Source: Spirochaetia bacterium (lineage in GTDB: Bacteria > Spirochaetota > Spirochaetia > Treponematales > Breznakiellaceae). Taken from it: a stretch of 22,922 nucleotides of DNA. The position numbers were made by a program, and so were the translations under genes. Location: the NCBI GenBank assembly GCA_026002045.1, contig BOAV01000038.1, positions 1-22,922 of the forward strand, given 5' to 3'. The notes under the pieces are model-generated. The model was not told where the DNA came from and made no database searches. It worked only from the letters and a program-made list of their open reading frames with translations. Within the stretch, counting starts at the first letter, position 1, and every line of letters starts with the position of its first letter. Below are positions 1 to 8,538 of this stretch, one piece after another.

Positions 1-553
1 TTTGCTTCCGCATGAACCGGCGGTTTTTTGCTCCACAGCTTTTTGACCGACTTTTGTGTGCCTGTTCTTCTACCACAACCATTACTTACAAAAATCTTGT
101 GGAGACATCTTGATAGTCATATTTTTTATTAATGACCCCTTCTGGGCGCGGGTGGTAATCATGATTGCCATGACATGGCGCTGGACGGGGTACAATATGA
201 TGTTCTACCTTGCGGCGATGCAGAACATTCCTTTTGAAACCTACGAAGCCGCCCATGTTGACGGGGCCGGTCCGGTTGCCATTTTTTTCCGCATTACCCT
301 GCCCCAGCTTAAACCCATTATTCTCTTAACCATGATAATGACTACCAACGGCAATCTGCAGCTTTTTGACGAACCGATGAACTTAACCGGCGGCGGCCCT
401 GCGGAAATGACCACCACCATGTCCCAGTATATTTACAATAACGCCTTTGTCTATTCCCCCGCCTTCGGCTATTCGGTAATGATGTCCTACGTCATTGTAA
501 TAATGGTAGCCCTTCTCGCTTTTATTCAATTTAAAGTGGTAAAGGACGATTAA
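1..553 (+). CDS. CUT1 sugar ABC transporter permease (MalF type), 5' end cut by window and apparently frameshifted
   Basis: Inner-membrane permease of a carbohydrate ABC importer. The intact part, from about nt 127 to the TAA at 551-553, begins with INDPFWARV and carries the permease signature EAAHVDGAG followed by FFRITLP, the loop that docks on the ATPase. It ends in a final hydrophobic helix. Only about 140 of the usual ~295 residues can be read continuously. Upstream, all three frames are closed (stops at 13-15, 44-46, 111-113 and 130-132), although pieces in alternating frames look like the expected family sequence: PAVFCSTAF in frame 2, LTKILW and LDSHIF in frame 1, then FINDPFWARV in frame 2. 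This suggests indels at T-runs, either real decay or sequence error near the window edge. The longest ORF starts at a GTG at 56, which I do not believe is the true start. The next permease follows 2 bp later, so the two form the usual heterodimer. Confidence 0.8.
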
Positions 554-555
554 TT

Positions 556-1401
556 ATGAAGCCAGATATTAATGCCAGGTCTATAATCATCCGGAAAAAT
601 ATAGCCGCCATTTTTAAACATGCATTCCTTTTGGCGGTATCCCTGATAAGCATCTTCCCTTTTTTCTGGATGATCATCGGCGCCACCAATGATTCAAAGG
701 AAATAACCAAGGGGGTTTTAATTCCGGGAACCAACTTCCTGAAAAACCTTGCGGGGCTGCAGCAGACGGGGAACATTTTTCATTCGATTCTTAATACCGC
801 GATTATAACCTTCTTTCAGGTAGCCCTCGCCCTGTTAATATGTTCCATGGCGGGATATGGTTTTGACAAATATCCAAACAAAATACGGGACCGCCTCTTC
901 AGCCTCTTTTTGCTGACCATGATGATCCCCTTTGCCGCCATAATGATTCCCCTCTTTACCATGATGAGCGGCCTTAATTTTATTGACACAAAGTTAAGCG
1001 TCATAATTGTATCCCTTTCCAATACCTTTTTAATTTTCTTTTTCCGTCAGAGTTTTAAATCCTTCCCCATGGAAATAGTTGAAGCGGCCCGTATTGACGG
1101 TTCCGGAGAATTCTACATTTATTTCCGTATTGTGGTCCCCGCCATGCGGGCAACCTTTGCCGCAGCCCTTATCTATGCTTTTATGAAAGAATGGAATAAC
1201 TATCAGTGGCCCCTTTTAACCTTGCAGTCTTCCTCAAGCAGAACACTAACTTTGTTTATTTCCAACATATCCTCCGCCTATTATGTTGATTACGGACAGA
1301 TCATGGCAGCTGTTTTGATAGCGACTATTCCGACGATTATCATTTTTATGACCATGCAGAAACAATTTGTCGCCGGAATTATCGGCTCGGTTAAAGGGTA
1401 G
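556..1401 (+). CDS. CUT1 sugar ABC transporter permease (MalG type)
   Basis: Second membrane subunit of the same importer, 281 residues, the normal length for MalG-type permeases. An N-terminal helix (about residues 20-40) is followed by several further hydrophobic segments. The ATPase-docking signature EAARIDGSG with FRIVVP lies near residues 176-195, and the protein ends in the family-typical GSVKG. The ATG lies 2 bp after the upstream TAA, with AAAGGA 10-15 bp upstream inside the end of the previous gene, so translation is probably coupled. The partner dehydratase, kinase and aldolase downstream suggest a sugar acid such as galactonate, or a precursor, as substrate. That is inference from context, because no binding protein for this pair is in the window. 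No ATP-binding subunit is encoded nearby. Confidence 0.93.
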   Translation: MKPDINARSIIIRKNIAAIFKHAFLLAVSLISIFPFFWMIIGATNDSKEITKGVLIPGTNFLKNLAGLQQTGNIFHSILNTAIITFFQVALALLICSMAGYGFDKYPNKIRDRLFSLFLLTMMIPFAAIMIPLFTMMSGLNFIDTKLSVIIVSLSNTFLIFFFRQSFKSFPMEIVEAARIDGSGEFYIYFRIVVPAMRATFAAALIYAFMKEWNNYQWPLLTLQSSSSRTLTLFISNISSAYYVDYGQIMAAVLIATIPTIIIFMTMQKQFVAGIIGSVKG

Positions 1402-1402
1402 A

Positions 1403-1495
1403 ATGATGGACTATCATCTTGATGCAAAGGGCATAAACATCTATGTTTCCCCTATAAGCGCAGTTCCGGTGTTTGACCGCCGGATCAAAATATGA
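1403..1495 (+). CDS. 30-codon ORF squeezed between permease and dgoD, function unknown
   Basis: An ATG at 1403 (or 1406), 1 bp after the permease stop and preceded by AAAGGG at 1393-1398, opens a 30-codon frame. It closes with a TGA at 1493-1495 that overlaps the dgoD ribosome-binding site. The peptide includes GINIYVSPISAVPVFDRRIK, which looks like folded-protein sequence rather than random translation, but I do not recognise the family. It could be a remnant of a larger gene deleted from the operon, a small translated peptide coupling the permease to dgoD, or chance. Exact packing between two genes favours translation. The short length argues for caution. Confidence 0.3.
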   Translation: MMDYHLDAKGINIYVSPISAVPVFDRRIKI

Positions 1496-1508
1496 GGAGC
1501 AAGGCGTT

Positions 1509-2657
1509 ATGAAAATTAAACAACTGGAATTATTCAAGGTTCCTCCCCGCTGGCTTTTTCTGAAAATTACCACCGATGACGGATTATCCGGCTGGGGAGA
1601 ACCGGTGGTGGAAGGCCACGCGGACACGGTACAGGCCTGCGTGGAGGAATTAAAGGATTATGTAATCGGTAAGGACCCGATGCGCATTGAGGATATTTGG
1701 CAGGTCCTCTACCGCTGCGGTTTTTATCGCGGCGGCCCGATACTCACATCGGCCATTTCCGGAATTGAACAGGCGCTTTGGGATATAAAGGGTAAGTATT
1801 ACAACGCCCCGGTATATGATCTTCTGGGCGGCGCCTGCCGGGATCGGATAAAAATATATTCCTGGATTGGCGGGGACCGTCCCTCCGATGTTGCCAAAGC
1901 GGCGCAGGAAAAAAAGAACATCGGATTCAGCGCAGTAAAAATGAACGCAACAGAAGAACTAAACTATATTGATGATTTCAGCAAGGTTGAGGAAACGGTA
2001 AACCGGGTGGCCGCCATCAGGGAAGCCTGCGGGACTGACTTCGGCATTGCTGTTGATTTTCACGGGCGGGTTCACAAGCCCATGGCGAAAGTTTTGGCAA
2101 AGGAGCTGGACCCCTATCATCTGATGTTTATAGAAGAACCGGTACTCAGCGAAAATTATGAGGCCTTTAAGGAAATTGCCGCCTATACCTCGGCGCCCAT
2201 AGCCACCGGCGAACGGCTTTATACCCGGTGGGATTTCAAAAAAATATTTGAACAGGGAACCGTGAATATCATACAGCCCGATCTTTCCCATGCGGGGGGT
2301 ATTCTTGAATGCCGGAAGATTGCCGCCATGGCGGAAGCCTATGATGTGGCGGTCGCCCCCCATTGTCCGCTGGGGCCCATCGCGCTGGCCGCCTGTCTGC
2401 AATTGGATGCCTGCACGCCGAATGCGATAATTCAGGAACAAAGCCTGGGTATTCACTACAACAAGGGTAACGATCTGATGGACTATGTTACCGATAAAAA
2501 TGTTTTCAATTACAGCGAGGGATACGTGCCGGTTTCCTCCGCCCCCGGCCTGGGGATTGAAGTTGACGAAGCGATGGTCCGGGAAAAAGCAAAGACCGGG
2601 CATCATTGGAAAAACGATGTCTGGCGTAACGCCGACGGCACTGCGGCGGAATGGTAA
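1509..2657 (+). CDS. dgoD: D-galactonate dehydratase
   Basis: Dehydrates D-galactonate to 2-dehydro-3-deoxy-D-galactonate, the first step of the De Ley-Doudoroff pathway, in the cytoplasm. The 382-residue protein resembles E. coli DgoD almost end to end. The N-terminal capping domain includes PPRW and GWGEPV, then YRGGPIL and the SAISGIEQALWDIKGK stretch. The enolase-superfamily barrel carries Mg ligands Asp183 (in DFHGRV), Glu209 (in FIEEPV) and Glu235 (in GERL), with acid/base histidines His185 and His285 (in APHCPLGP). It ends in the family-typical AEW. ATG 1509 is chosen over the longer in-frame start at 1473 because GAGGAG lies at 1494-1499 with 9 bp spacing, and because MKIKQLELFKVPPRW aligns with known starts. 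Other enolase-superfamily sugar-acid dehydratases are possible, but the resemblance to DgoD is close. Confidence 0.95.
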   Translation: MKIKQLELFKVPPRWLFLKITTDDGLSGWGEPVVEGHADTVQACVEELKDYVIGKDPMRIEDIWQVLYRCGFYRGGPILTSAISGIEQALWDIKGKYYNAPVYDLLGGACRDRIKIYSWIGGDRPSDVAKAAQEKKNIGFSAVKMNATEELNYIDDFSKVEETVNRVAAIREACGTDFGIAVDFHGRVHKPMAKVLAKELDPYHLMFIEEPVLSENYEAFKEIAAYTSAPIATGERLYTRWDFKKIFEQGTVNIIQPDLSHAGGILECRKIAAMAEAYDVAVAPHCPLGPIALAACLQLDACTPNAIIQEQSLGIHYNKGNDLMDYVTDKNVFNYSEGYVPVSSAPGLGIEVDEAMVREKAKTGHHWKNDVWRNADGTAAEW

Positions 2658-2688
2658 ACCAACAGCTTTGGATATACAGGAAAGTAAC

Positions 2689-3669
2689 TTGAAAGAGTGT
2701 ATGCTGATCATCGACGGCGGGACAACTAAAACCAGCTTTACCCTTCTGGAACACGGCAAAGTCTGCACCCAGAGGACCTGCAAGGTGGGCGCTTCAGCAT
2801 CATTTGAAAGCGGCAAGAATGAATCACTTAAGGAAGCCGTAAAAAGTGAAATCGCCGCTCTTGAAGCCGAATACAACTGTGTTATTACGGATATCTATGC
2901 CGCCGGAATGATAACATCAAATGTGGGGTTAAAGGAAATTCCTCATATCACCGCTCCGGTGTCCTTTGAAACCCTTGCCGCCTTGGTGGTGAATTGCCGT
3001 CTTGATGAAATCAGCCGGAACGGCCTGTTCCATTTTATTCCGGGTATAAAATTTATCCACAAATATGGTTCCCCCCTTGATGTACTGCGGGGCGAAGAGG
3101 TGGAAATATTCGGCGCCCTTGATCGTATTGATAAAAATCAGGCCATTAATTTTATCCATTTTGGTTCCCATAATAAAATTATCCGCTATGAAAATGCCGC
3201 AATTACCAATGCCATTACGACCATCAGCGGCGAATTGCTTTCCGCCATAAGCAGCAATACGATACTGAAGAATTCCATAGCCGATATCGACAATGGTTTT
3301 GTTATGAATATGGATTATGTGCGGAATGGCTATATGGCTGCAAAAAAAAACGGTGTCAGCGGCTCTCTTTTTAAAGTGCGGATAGGCCATATTATGGAAA
3401 ACTATTCCGGCGATATGGCCCTTTCATTTGTTTTTGGTATATTGCTTTATGATGATATTTTTGCCTTTATGCCCCTGTTACAGCAAAACTGCGATCTTCT
3501 GGTATTGTATGGGCGGGACAGTTTTATCAACGCCTTCCGTGCCGTTCTTGATTGTTTTGAAGAAGGCACGGCCCTGAAAGAAAAATTAATCACTATCCCC
3601 TTTGATGAAAGCAAAAACCTCAGCTTAAGGGGTATTCTGCGGATACATGAAAACGGAGGCCGCCCATGA
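2689..3669 (+). CDS. dgoK: 2-keto-3-deoxygalactonokinase (DgoK family)
   Basis: Phosphorylates 2-dehydro-3-deoxygalactonate with ATP to give KDPGal, the second step of the galactonate route. The N-terminus carries the sugar-kinase phosphate-binding motif IDGGTTKTSF, and the centre has the DgoK-type LRGEEVEIFGAL. The protein is about 326 residues, somewhat longer than E. coli DgoK (about 290). I place the start at TTG 2689 because AGGAAAG at 2678-2684 is 4 bp upstream. ATG 2701, four codons later, is the alternative, with a poorer spacing of 16 bp. The upstream in-frame extension to 2485 lies inside dgoD and is rejected. The TGA at 3667-3669 overlaps the next ATG (ATGA), a classic coupled junction. 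Family assignment is good; substrate specificity is inferred from dgoD and the aldolase. Confidence 0.88.
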   Translation: MKECMLIIDGGTTKTSFTLLEHGKVCTQRTCKVGASASFESGKNESLKEAVKSEIAALEAEYNCVITDIYAAGMITSNVGLKEIPHITAPVSFETLAALVVNCRLDEISRNGLFHFIPGIKFIHKYGSPLDVLRGEEVEIFGALDRIDKNQAINFIHFGSHNKIIRYENAAITNAITTISGELLSAISSNTILKNSIADIDNGFVMNMDYVRNGYMAAKKNGVSGSLFKVRIGHIMENYSGDMALSFVFGILLYDDIFAFMPLLQQNCDLLVLYGRDSFINAFRAVLDCFEEGTALKEKLITIPFDESKNLSLRGILRIHENGGRP

Positions 3670-4292
3670 CGGAAAAAATTCTGGAGGAAACCGGAGTAAT
3701 TGCCATTATCCGGAATGTTACGGGGGACAATGTATCCCGCCTTGCGGAAGCGCTTTTTCAGGGCGGCATAGGCCTTATGGAAGTGACGATGAACACCGAG
3801 GGCGCCGAAGAGGCCATCGGGCGGCTGCGGAAAGAATACGAAGGTAAAATGTGTGTTGGAGCGGGAACGGTAACAGATCAGGCAAGGGCTCTGGCGGCAC
3901 TGGATGCGGGCGCCGAATTTATCGTAACCCCCAATCTGGATTACGATGTTATTAAAATATGCCGGGATAAAAACATCCCCATATTCCCCGGGGTATTTAC
4001 GCCGACTGAAATTTGCAGCGCAATGAATGCGGGCTGTAAGTACATCAAACTTTTCCCTGCGGATTCCGTGGGGGCTTCTTATATAAAAAGCATCCTTTCG
4101 CCTCTTAACAACGCTAAAATAATTGCGGTGGGCGGAATAAACGCCGAAAATGCGGAAAGTTTTTTCCGCGCCGGAGCTGCCGGCATCGGTGTCGGAGGAA
4201 ATCTGTGCAAGGTTCCCCAGGATGGAAACTTTGCCCCGGTTACCGAATTGGCTCGTCAGTTAATTAGAACCTACCGGGCAGTGTATCATTGA
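3666..4292 (+). CDS. dgoA: 2-dehydro-3-deoxy-6-phosphogalactonate / KDPG aldolase
   Basis: Class I aldolase that cleaves KDPGal (or KDPG) to pyruvate and glyceraldehyde-3-phosphate, completing the pathway. The 208 residues form one TIM barrel. VIAIIRN starts strand 1, Glu39 in MEVTMNT is the general base, GAGTVT follows, and the Schiff-base lysine is Lys128 in YIKLFPA. IAVGGIN and GVGGNL form the phosphate end. The ATG overlaps the dgoK stop by 4 bp. Sequence alone does not separate DgoA from Eda; the neighbours favour the galacto route. The stop overlaps the tail of the convergent iclR gene by 7 bp, so the operon probably ends here. I see no obvious separate terminator. Confidence 0.92.
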   Translation: MTEKILEETGVIAIIRNVTGDNVSRLAEALFQGGIGLMEVTMNTEGAEEAIGRLRKEYEGKMCVGAGTVTDQARALAALDAGAEFIVTPNLDYDVIKICRDKNIPIFPGVFTPTEICSAMNAGCKYIKLFPADSVGASYIKSILSPLNNAKIIAVGGINAENAESFFRAGAAGIGVGGNLCKVPQDGNFAPVTELARQLIRTYRAVYH

Positions 4293-5065
4293 AGGGCAAG
4301 ATCAAACTGTATGTCCTGAAAAAAAACTTCCAGTCTTTTCTTGCTTTCCAATAAGACGGCGCGGTATTTTTCGATGTCCTTATCGGAACATCGAAAAATA
4401 GGAGCGGCAATGCTTAAGGCAGAAACAACGCTGCCGCCCCGGCGCAGCGCGGCGCCAATGCAGCGAATATCGGCGTTCGATTCTTCATACTCATAGGAAA
4501 TATCATCCCTGCGGAATTGCAGGAGCTGTTCGTGGAGTTTTTTAAAATCAGTTATGGTATTGCCCGTGAGCGCCTTGAGACCGTTGGGATACAGTTCTTT
4601 TAATTGATCGATGTTTTTGTCAATGAGCAGTGCTTTTCCGATACCTGTTCCATAAGCCGGCAGGAGGAGCCCCACGGTGGACATCATCCGAACAAACCGG
4701 GGGGAATCTTTTTTTATAAGATATACCACATTGCCATTATCAAGTATCGCAAAATGGACTGTTTCAAGGCACTGTTTTACTATCCAGTCCATTTCGCGTT
4801 CAACCGATTCCATGATGTTGGTTTTATTCACAAAGGACATCCCAACCTGAAAAGCCGCAGGCCCGATTTTATATATTTGCTCTTTCTCCGAATAGCGTAA
4901 AAAATGTTTTACCCGCATGGTTTGCAGAATAGGAAAGAGGCTGCTCTTTGGAGCATCCAGCGCACCGGAAAGCTGGGTCAGGCTGTATCCTGATGCGGAA
5001 TTTGCCACCATGGCCAAAATCTCCAGAACCCTTTGGGTTGATCTGTGGAGAGGTTTTTCATTCAT
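4286..5065 (-). CDS. IclR-family transcriptional regulator
   Basis: DNA-binding regulator of 259 residues. An N-terminal winged helix (about residues 8-75: STQRVLEIL, LTQLSGALDAPKSSLFPILQTM) is followed by the IclR effector-binding domain, with GTGIGKALL near residue 160 and a C-terminal stretch including SALSIAAPIF. The start is placed at ATG 5065. The longer frame to 5155 runs through an intergenic palindrome and has no family match. There is no Shine-Dalgarno before 5065; instead TATATT lies 7 nt upstream, which could make the transcript leaderless. An 8-bp palindrome GAAATTTC at 5083-5090, within GGGGAAATTTCGG, might be an autoregulatory site. It converges on the dgo operon, so it may control that operon or the hydrolase locus upstream. 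The effector is unknown. Confidence 0.9.
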   Translation of the reverse strand: MNEKPLHRSTQRVLEILAMVANSASGYSLTQLSGALDAPKSSLFPILQTMRVKHFLRYSEKEQIYKIGPAAFQVGMSFVNKTNIMESVEREMDWIVKQCLETVHFAILDNGNVVYLIKKDSPRFVRMMSTVGLLLPAYGTGIGKALLIDKNIDQLKELYPNGLKALTGNTITDFKKLHEQLLQFRRDDISYEYEESNADIRCIGAALRRGGSVVSALSIAAPIFRCSDKDIEKYRAVLLESKKRLEVFFQDIQFDLALQ

Positions 5066-5101
5066 GGTATTAAATATACGGGGAAATTTCGGAAAAGTAT
5101 A

Positions 5102-5184
5102 GGAGCCGGGAGGCAAGCCCGGTCGGTCCCGCTCGCCCCTTCGGGGCTCATTCAAGTGACCGACCGGGCTTACCTCCCGGCTCC
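5102..5184. repeat. 83-bp long inverted repeat (cruciform) between hydrolase and iclR
   Basis: Two 27-nt arms (5102-5128 and 5158-5184) are complementary with one mismatch, which becomes a G-U wobble in minus-strand RNA. The 29-nt centre has its own hairpin GCCCC-TTC-GGGGC (5135-5147). It lies between the minus-strand hydrolase and iclR genes, where it would fold into a very stable hairpin. It lacks a directly following T-run, so it is not a textbook terminator. It could be an mRNA-stabilising or insulating structure, or a repetitive palindromic element found elsewhere in the genome. Confidence 0.85.
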
Positions 5185-5230
5185 CACGTTGTTGATATTT
5201 TCCCCTATATTTTTTGTATAGAGAAAACGC

Positions 5231-7771
5231 TTAGTTCAAAATTACCGTCTGGGTGCTTGTTGCGCCAAGAATTCCCGCAATCAGCTTAACGGGCTCGCCG
5301 CCGGTTTTTTCCAGCAGCGTTGCCTCAATCACCTTTTCTTTGCCGTTTATCATAGGGAAGTAGTCGTCGGTGAAGAGGAGCTTGTGGTTGCTTTCCAGTT
5401 CGATAAGCCGCGCCGGGGTTTCGGCGTTTAGGGTGATTCGCCATTTGTCCGGGGCGATTTTTTCGGCCTTTATTTTGAGGGGCCGGTATTCGCCATCGTA
5501 TTCGCGGAAGGGGCAGAGGAAGAGCATGTCCTCGGCGGCGAGTTTTCCGTCACGGAGGGCGCAGACGTAGATCACTTCTTCGAGCCGGTTGTGAACTTTG
5601 CTGTAGAGGTCTTCCAGCCGGGCGACCCGGATCAGTGCGCCGGATTCCGGTTTGGTTTCCCAGGTCCACTTGTTCAGCGCCTTGCCCTGTTTGTCCAGGT
5701 GATAGGCTTCCACGGTGATGGGTAGGGTGTCTGCGGTGTGGTTGGAGAGCATCACGTGAATGTCCGACACGTCCCGGTGGGCGTGTACGCCGATGGGATC
5801 GAAAATCCGCTTCACCGCATAGTAGGGCATCATGGGGTAGCCGCCGTAATCCACGCAGCCGAACTGGAACAGGGGACCGCCCTTGTTGTGGGACCAGTAG
5901 ACTACCCCGGAATTCGAGGGACTGCGGTAACGGTACTCGCTCAGGGCGCTGTAATCCGCGCGGAGCTGTTCCAGTTCCAGGTTGTGGAGGTAGGCCCGCA
6001 GTGTTTCTACGGTGAACCAGCTCGTGTAGGGCATGCGGTTGTGGATGCCCAGGTGGGTCCGCTCCTGCCATTTTTCGCTCCAACCCAGGGTTGAAAATTC
6101 CGGGGCGTCCACATCCAGGCCCATATACTTCTTGAGGGTCTCCGGCCGGGAATAACTTTCGTGGGTCCAGCAGGTTTCGGTAACAAATAACGGGTCCTTG
6201 GTGCTGTTGTAGAAGTTGCCCCAGTTGTGGCATTCCCCGACAGCCGGGGACTGGCAATCCACGCCGCCGTGGGGGGAGTTGGGAATGTAGGGAAGGTCCG
6301 GGCAGAGTTTAGCCGCCAGCGGCGGCGTCAATTCGTTGAAGAATTTTTCCCCGTAGAAGCGGTCAAGATTTCCCCTCCAGCCCCATTGATCCCAGCCTTC
6401 CTGCTGCTCATTGCCGCCGCAGATCAGGGCGAAGCAGACATGGGGCCGCATCTTGCGGATAATCCCCTCAACTTCCGCCATGTAGTTGGCGGTGAATTCA
6501 GGATCATAATCGGGATAGGTATTACTGTGGAGGAACATGTCGTGCCAAATCAGGATGCCCATTTCGTCGCAGCGTTCGTAGTAGGAATCCTCCTCCACCA
6601 CGCCGCCCCCCCAGATGCGGACAAGGTTGACGTTCTGATTTTCCAAAAGTTTGAATATCCGGTCGTATTCCGCCTCAGTTGCATAGCATTTGATGTAATC
6701 CAGGGGGATGTGATTTTCCCCGTGGATCAGCACCTTCCGGCCGTTGACCTTAAAGTAGAAAGTCTGTTTCCCTGAGGGGTCCTTCTTGACCAGTTCCACC
6801 GTGCGGATGCCGATCTTCTGAATCAGGCACTGCACGGTTTTTCCGTTCTGAATCACCTCCGCCTTGAGCTTGTAAAGATAGGCCTTGCCGTAACCGGCGG
6901 GCCACCAGAGATTGGGTTTTTCTATTGAAAGGGGAATTTCCTGCTCGCCCTTTACCAGCGCTTTTTCCGCAGTGACCGCGATCTTGCCCTCGGCATCGGT
7001 AACAGTAATTCTGATCGCAGTATTACTGTCAACATTTTCCGCAGTAAAGATAATTTTTCCTGTTGATTTACCACTTTCGATTTTTTCGGTACGGTAGAAA
7101 AGGTCCGACAGATATGCTGCGGGATAAACCAGAAGTTCCACATCCCGGTTGATGCCGATTCCCAGCACCCCGGTGCCCAGGTTGAGCAGGCTTGAGCCGC
7201 CGTTAAAAAAACTGCGCTGATAGCGGCGGATCAGGGACTTTCCCAAAGTGCCTTCGATCTCCCTGCCGTTGTGCAGGTGTTTTTCCGCTTCATCGATCTT
7301 ACCCGCAACCATCCGCTCGTGGGATTTTACCCGCACCAGAATGGTATTTTTGCCCTTTGCCGCAAGTACCCCGCTTTTCACGGGAAAATCATAAACCCGC
7401 ATGGCGTTGGCGGTGTCCCCCAGCAGTGTCCCGTTGAGCCACACTTCAGAAAATGTGTCGATGCCCTTTATCCGCAGTATTACTGTGCCCGCACCCGCAT
7501 CGGCGGCCCCTGCCGGTGTATCAAATTCTCCCCTGTAGAGCCAGTCGCTTTTTGCCACCCAGGCGCAGTCAAAGGCCGCTTTGGTGCCGGCATAGAGATT
7601 TTCAATTTTTCCCTGGGCCATCAAATCGTATTGGATAGCGCCGGGTACTTTCGCGCTGAACCATCCGCCTTTAACCGTGGGTGCAATGGCCCCGACAGGG
7701 TCCACATGATCCGGCAGACCCGTATCGTATTGAATCGCCTGCCAATCTGTTATTTTAAAAACCTGCTGCAT
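5231..7771 (-). CDS. Glycoside hydrolase family 2, beta-mannosidase-like
   Basis: Exo-acting retaining glycosidase of 846 residues, the usual beta-mannosidase size. The N-terminal sugar-binding beta-sandwich includes VPGAIQYDL and VWLNGTLLG, the immunoglobulin-like domain ends with LWWPAGYG, and the TIM barrel includes VNLVRIWGGGVVEED and GILIWHDM. The general acid is Glu455 in GGNEQQEGW, and the likely nucleophile is Glu532 in FVTETCW. The latter departs from the common SE(F/Y)G context. IPNSPHGG and GECHNW match positions seen in beta-mannosidases. No signal peptide is visible, so it probably acts in the cytoplasm on imported oligosaccharides. AGGGAAA lies just upstream of ATG 7771, and the gene follows the GntR gene by 11 bp. 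Mannan-derived beta-mannosides are the best guess for substrate. Other GH2 activities cannot be excluded. Confidence 0.9.
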   Translation of the reverse strand: MQQVFKITDWQAIQYDTGLPDHVDPVGAIAPTVKGGWFSAKVPGAIQYDLMAQGKIENLYAGTKAAFDCAWVAKSDWLYRGEFDTPAGAADAGAGTVILRIKGIDTFSEVWLNGTLLGDTANAMRVYDFPVKSGVLAAKGKNTILVRVKSHERMVAGKIDEAEKHLHNGREIEGTLGKSLIRRYQRSFFNGGSSLLNLGTGVLGIGINRDVELLVYPAAYLSDLFYRTEKIESGKSTGKIIFTAENVDSNTAIRITVTDAEGKIAVTAEKALVKGEQEIPLSIEKPNLWWPAGYGKAYLYKLKAEVIQNGKTVQCLIQKIGIRTVELVKKDPSGKQTFYFKVNGRKVLIHGENHIPLDYIKCYATEAEYDRIFKLLENQNVNLVRIWGGGVVEEDSYYERCDEMGILIWHDMFLHSNTYPDYDPEFTANYMAEVEGIIRKMRPHVCFALICGGNEQQEGWDQWGWRGNLDRFYGEKFFNELTPPLAAKLCPDLPYIPNSPHGGVDCQSPAVGECHNWGNFYNSTKDPLFVTETCWTHESYSRPETLKKYMGLDVDAPEFSTLGWSEKWQERTHLGIHNRMPYTSWFTVETLRAYLHNLELEQLRADYSALSEYRYRSPSNSGVVYWSHNKGGPLFQFGCVDYGGYPMMPYYAVKRIFDPIGVHAHRDVSDIHVMLSNHTADTLPITVEAYHLDKQGKALNKWTWETKPESGALIRVARLEDLYSKVHNRLEEVIYVCALRDGKLAAEDMLFLCPFREYDGEYRPLKIKAEKIAPDKWRITLNAETPARLIELESNHKLLFTDDYFPMINGKEKVIEATLLEKTGGEPVKLIAGILGATSTQTVILN

Positions 7772-7782
7772 ATATTTCCCTG

Positions 7783-8496
7783 TTAATTTGAATCCTTAAA
7801 CCGCGCCTGCCAGGCCGGAATATTGTTCTGAAAAACCCTCTGCAGCCGTGCAGAATCCTTGTTGCGGAGGGCCTCCAGAATATTCCGGTGATCCTCTGCG
7901 GCATCGTTAATTTTAAGAGGGGTCAGCCGATCCTGGACCGTATCAAAAAACAGTTCCAGGGAAACTTCCCCGATTTTAATTACATAGGGGTTATGGGTGC
8001 AATAGAGTACACTCCGGTGAAAATCGAGTTCATCCTGACTCTCCATTAAAGCATTCGGGGAGAGCCGTTTTACCTTTTCTTCCAGCGCGGCAACAACAGC
8101 CTCAACCTGTTCCAGATCCTCAGCAGTAGCCTGTTCCATGGCAAGATGGGTGTATGCGGTTTCGAAGAACTCCCTGAACTGCGCCAGATATTCCGCAGTC
8201 CGGGGCAGCAGCATGAACTGTATCTCAAAGGCATTGGCCGCCCCTTCCCGCAGGGCGTTACACACAAAGGTGCCCTCCCCCTGGCGGGATTCCACGGCGC
8301 CAAGGCTTTCCAGCATCTTAATCGCCTCCCGAACAGAGGAAATGCCTACCCCCATTTTAGCGGCCAGTTCGCTGGTGCCGGGGAGTTTATCCCCTGGTTT
8401 CAATTCCCCCCGCTTCAGGGCATCCTTAATCTGGGTCAGCACCAGATCGGTAACCTTCTCTTTTTTTCGGATAGATGTAACGCTCATTTCAGCCAC
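7783..8496 (-). CDS. GntR-family regulator, FadR subfamily (FCD domain)
   Basis: Transcription factor of 237 residues. The GntR winged helix spans about residues 15-80 (KPGDKLPGTSELAAKMGV, SSVREAIKMLESLGAVESRQGEGTFV), followed by an all-helical FCD effector domain with the metal-ligand pattern DELDFHRSVL and a later DHRNILEAL. The first codon is GTG 8496, supported by GGAGG at 8504-8508 with 7 bp spacing. The internal ATG at 8487 is too far from it. It sits in the same direction between the YhcH-like gene (42 bp gap) and the hydrolase (11 bp gap), so it is probably co-transcribed and controls this catabolic locus in response to a sugar-acid or sugar ligand. The ligand is not determined by sequence. 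Confidence 0.92.
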   Translation of the reverse strand: MAEMSVTSIRKKEKVTDLVLTQIKDALKRGELKPGDKLPGTSELAAKMGVGISSVREAIKMLESLGAVESRQGEGTFVCNALREGAANAFEIQFMLLPRTAEYLAQFREFFETAYTHLAMEQATAEDLEQVEAVVAALEEKVKRLSPNALMESQDELDFHRSVLYCTHNPYVIKIGEVSLELFFDTVQDRLTPLKINDAAEDHRNILEALRNKDSARLQRVFQNNIPAWQARFKDSN

Positions 8497-8538
8497 AACA
8501 CAACCTCCAACATTTTCATACTTTCCACGATACCCGCA

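Noticed and set aside
1959..2876. 305-codon minus frame opposite dgoD and dgoK
   Set aside because: The plus strand encodes unambiguous enzymes with complete catalytic residues; the antisense frame has low-complexity, unrecognisable sequence.
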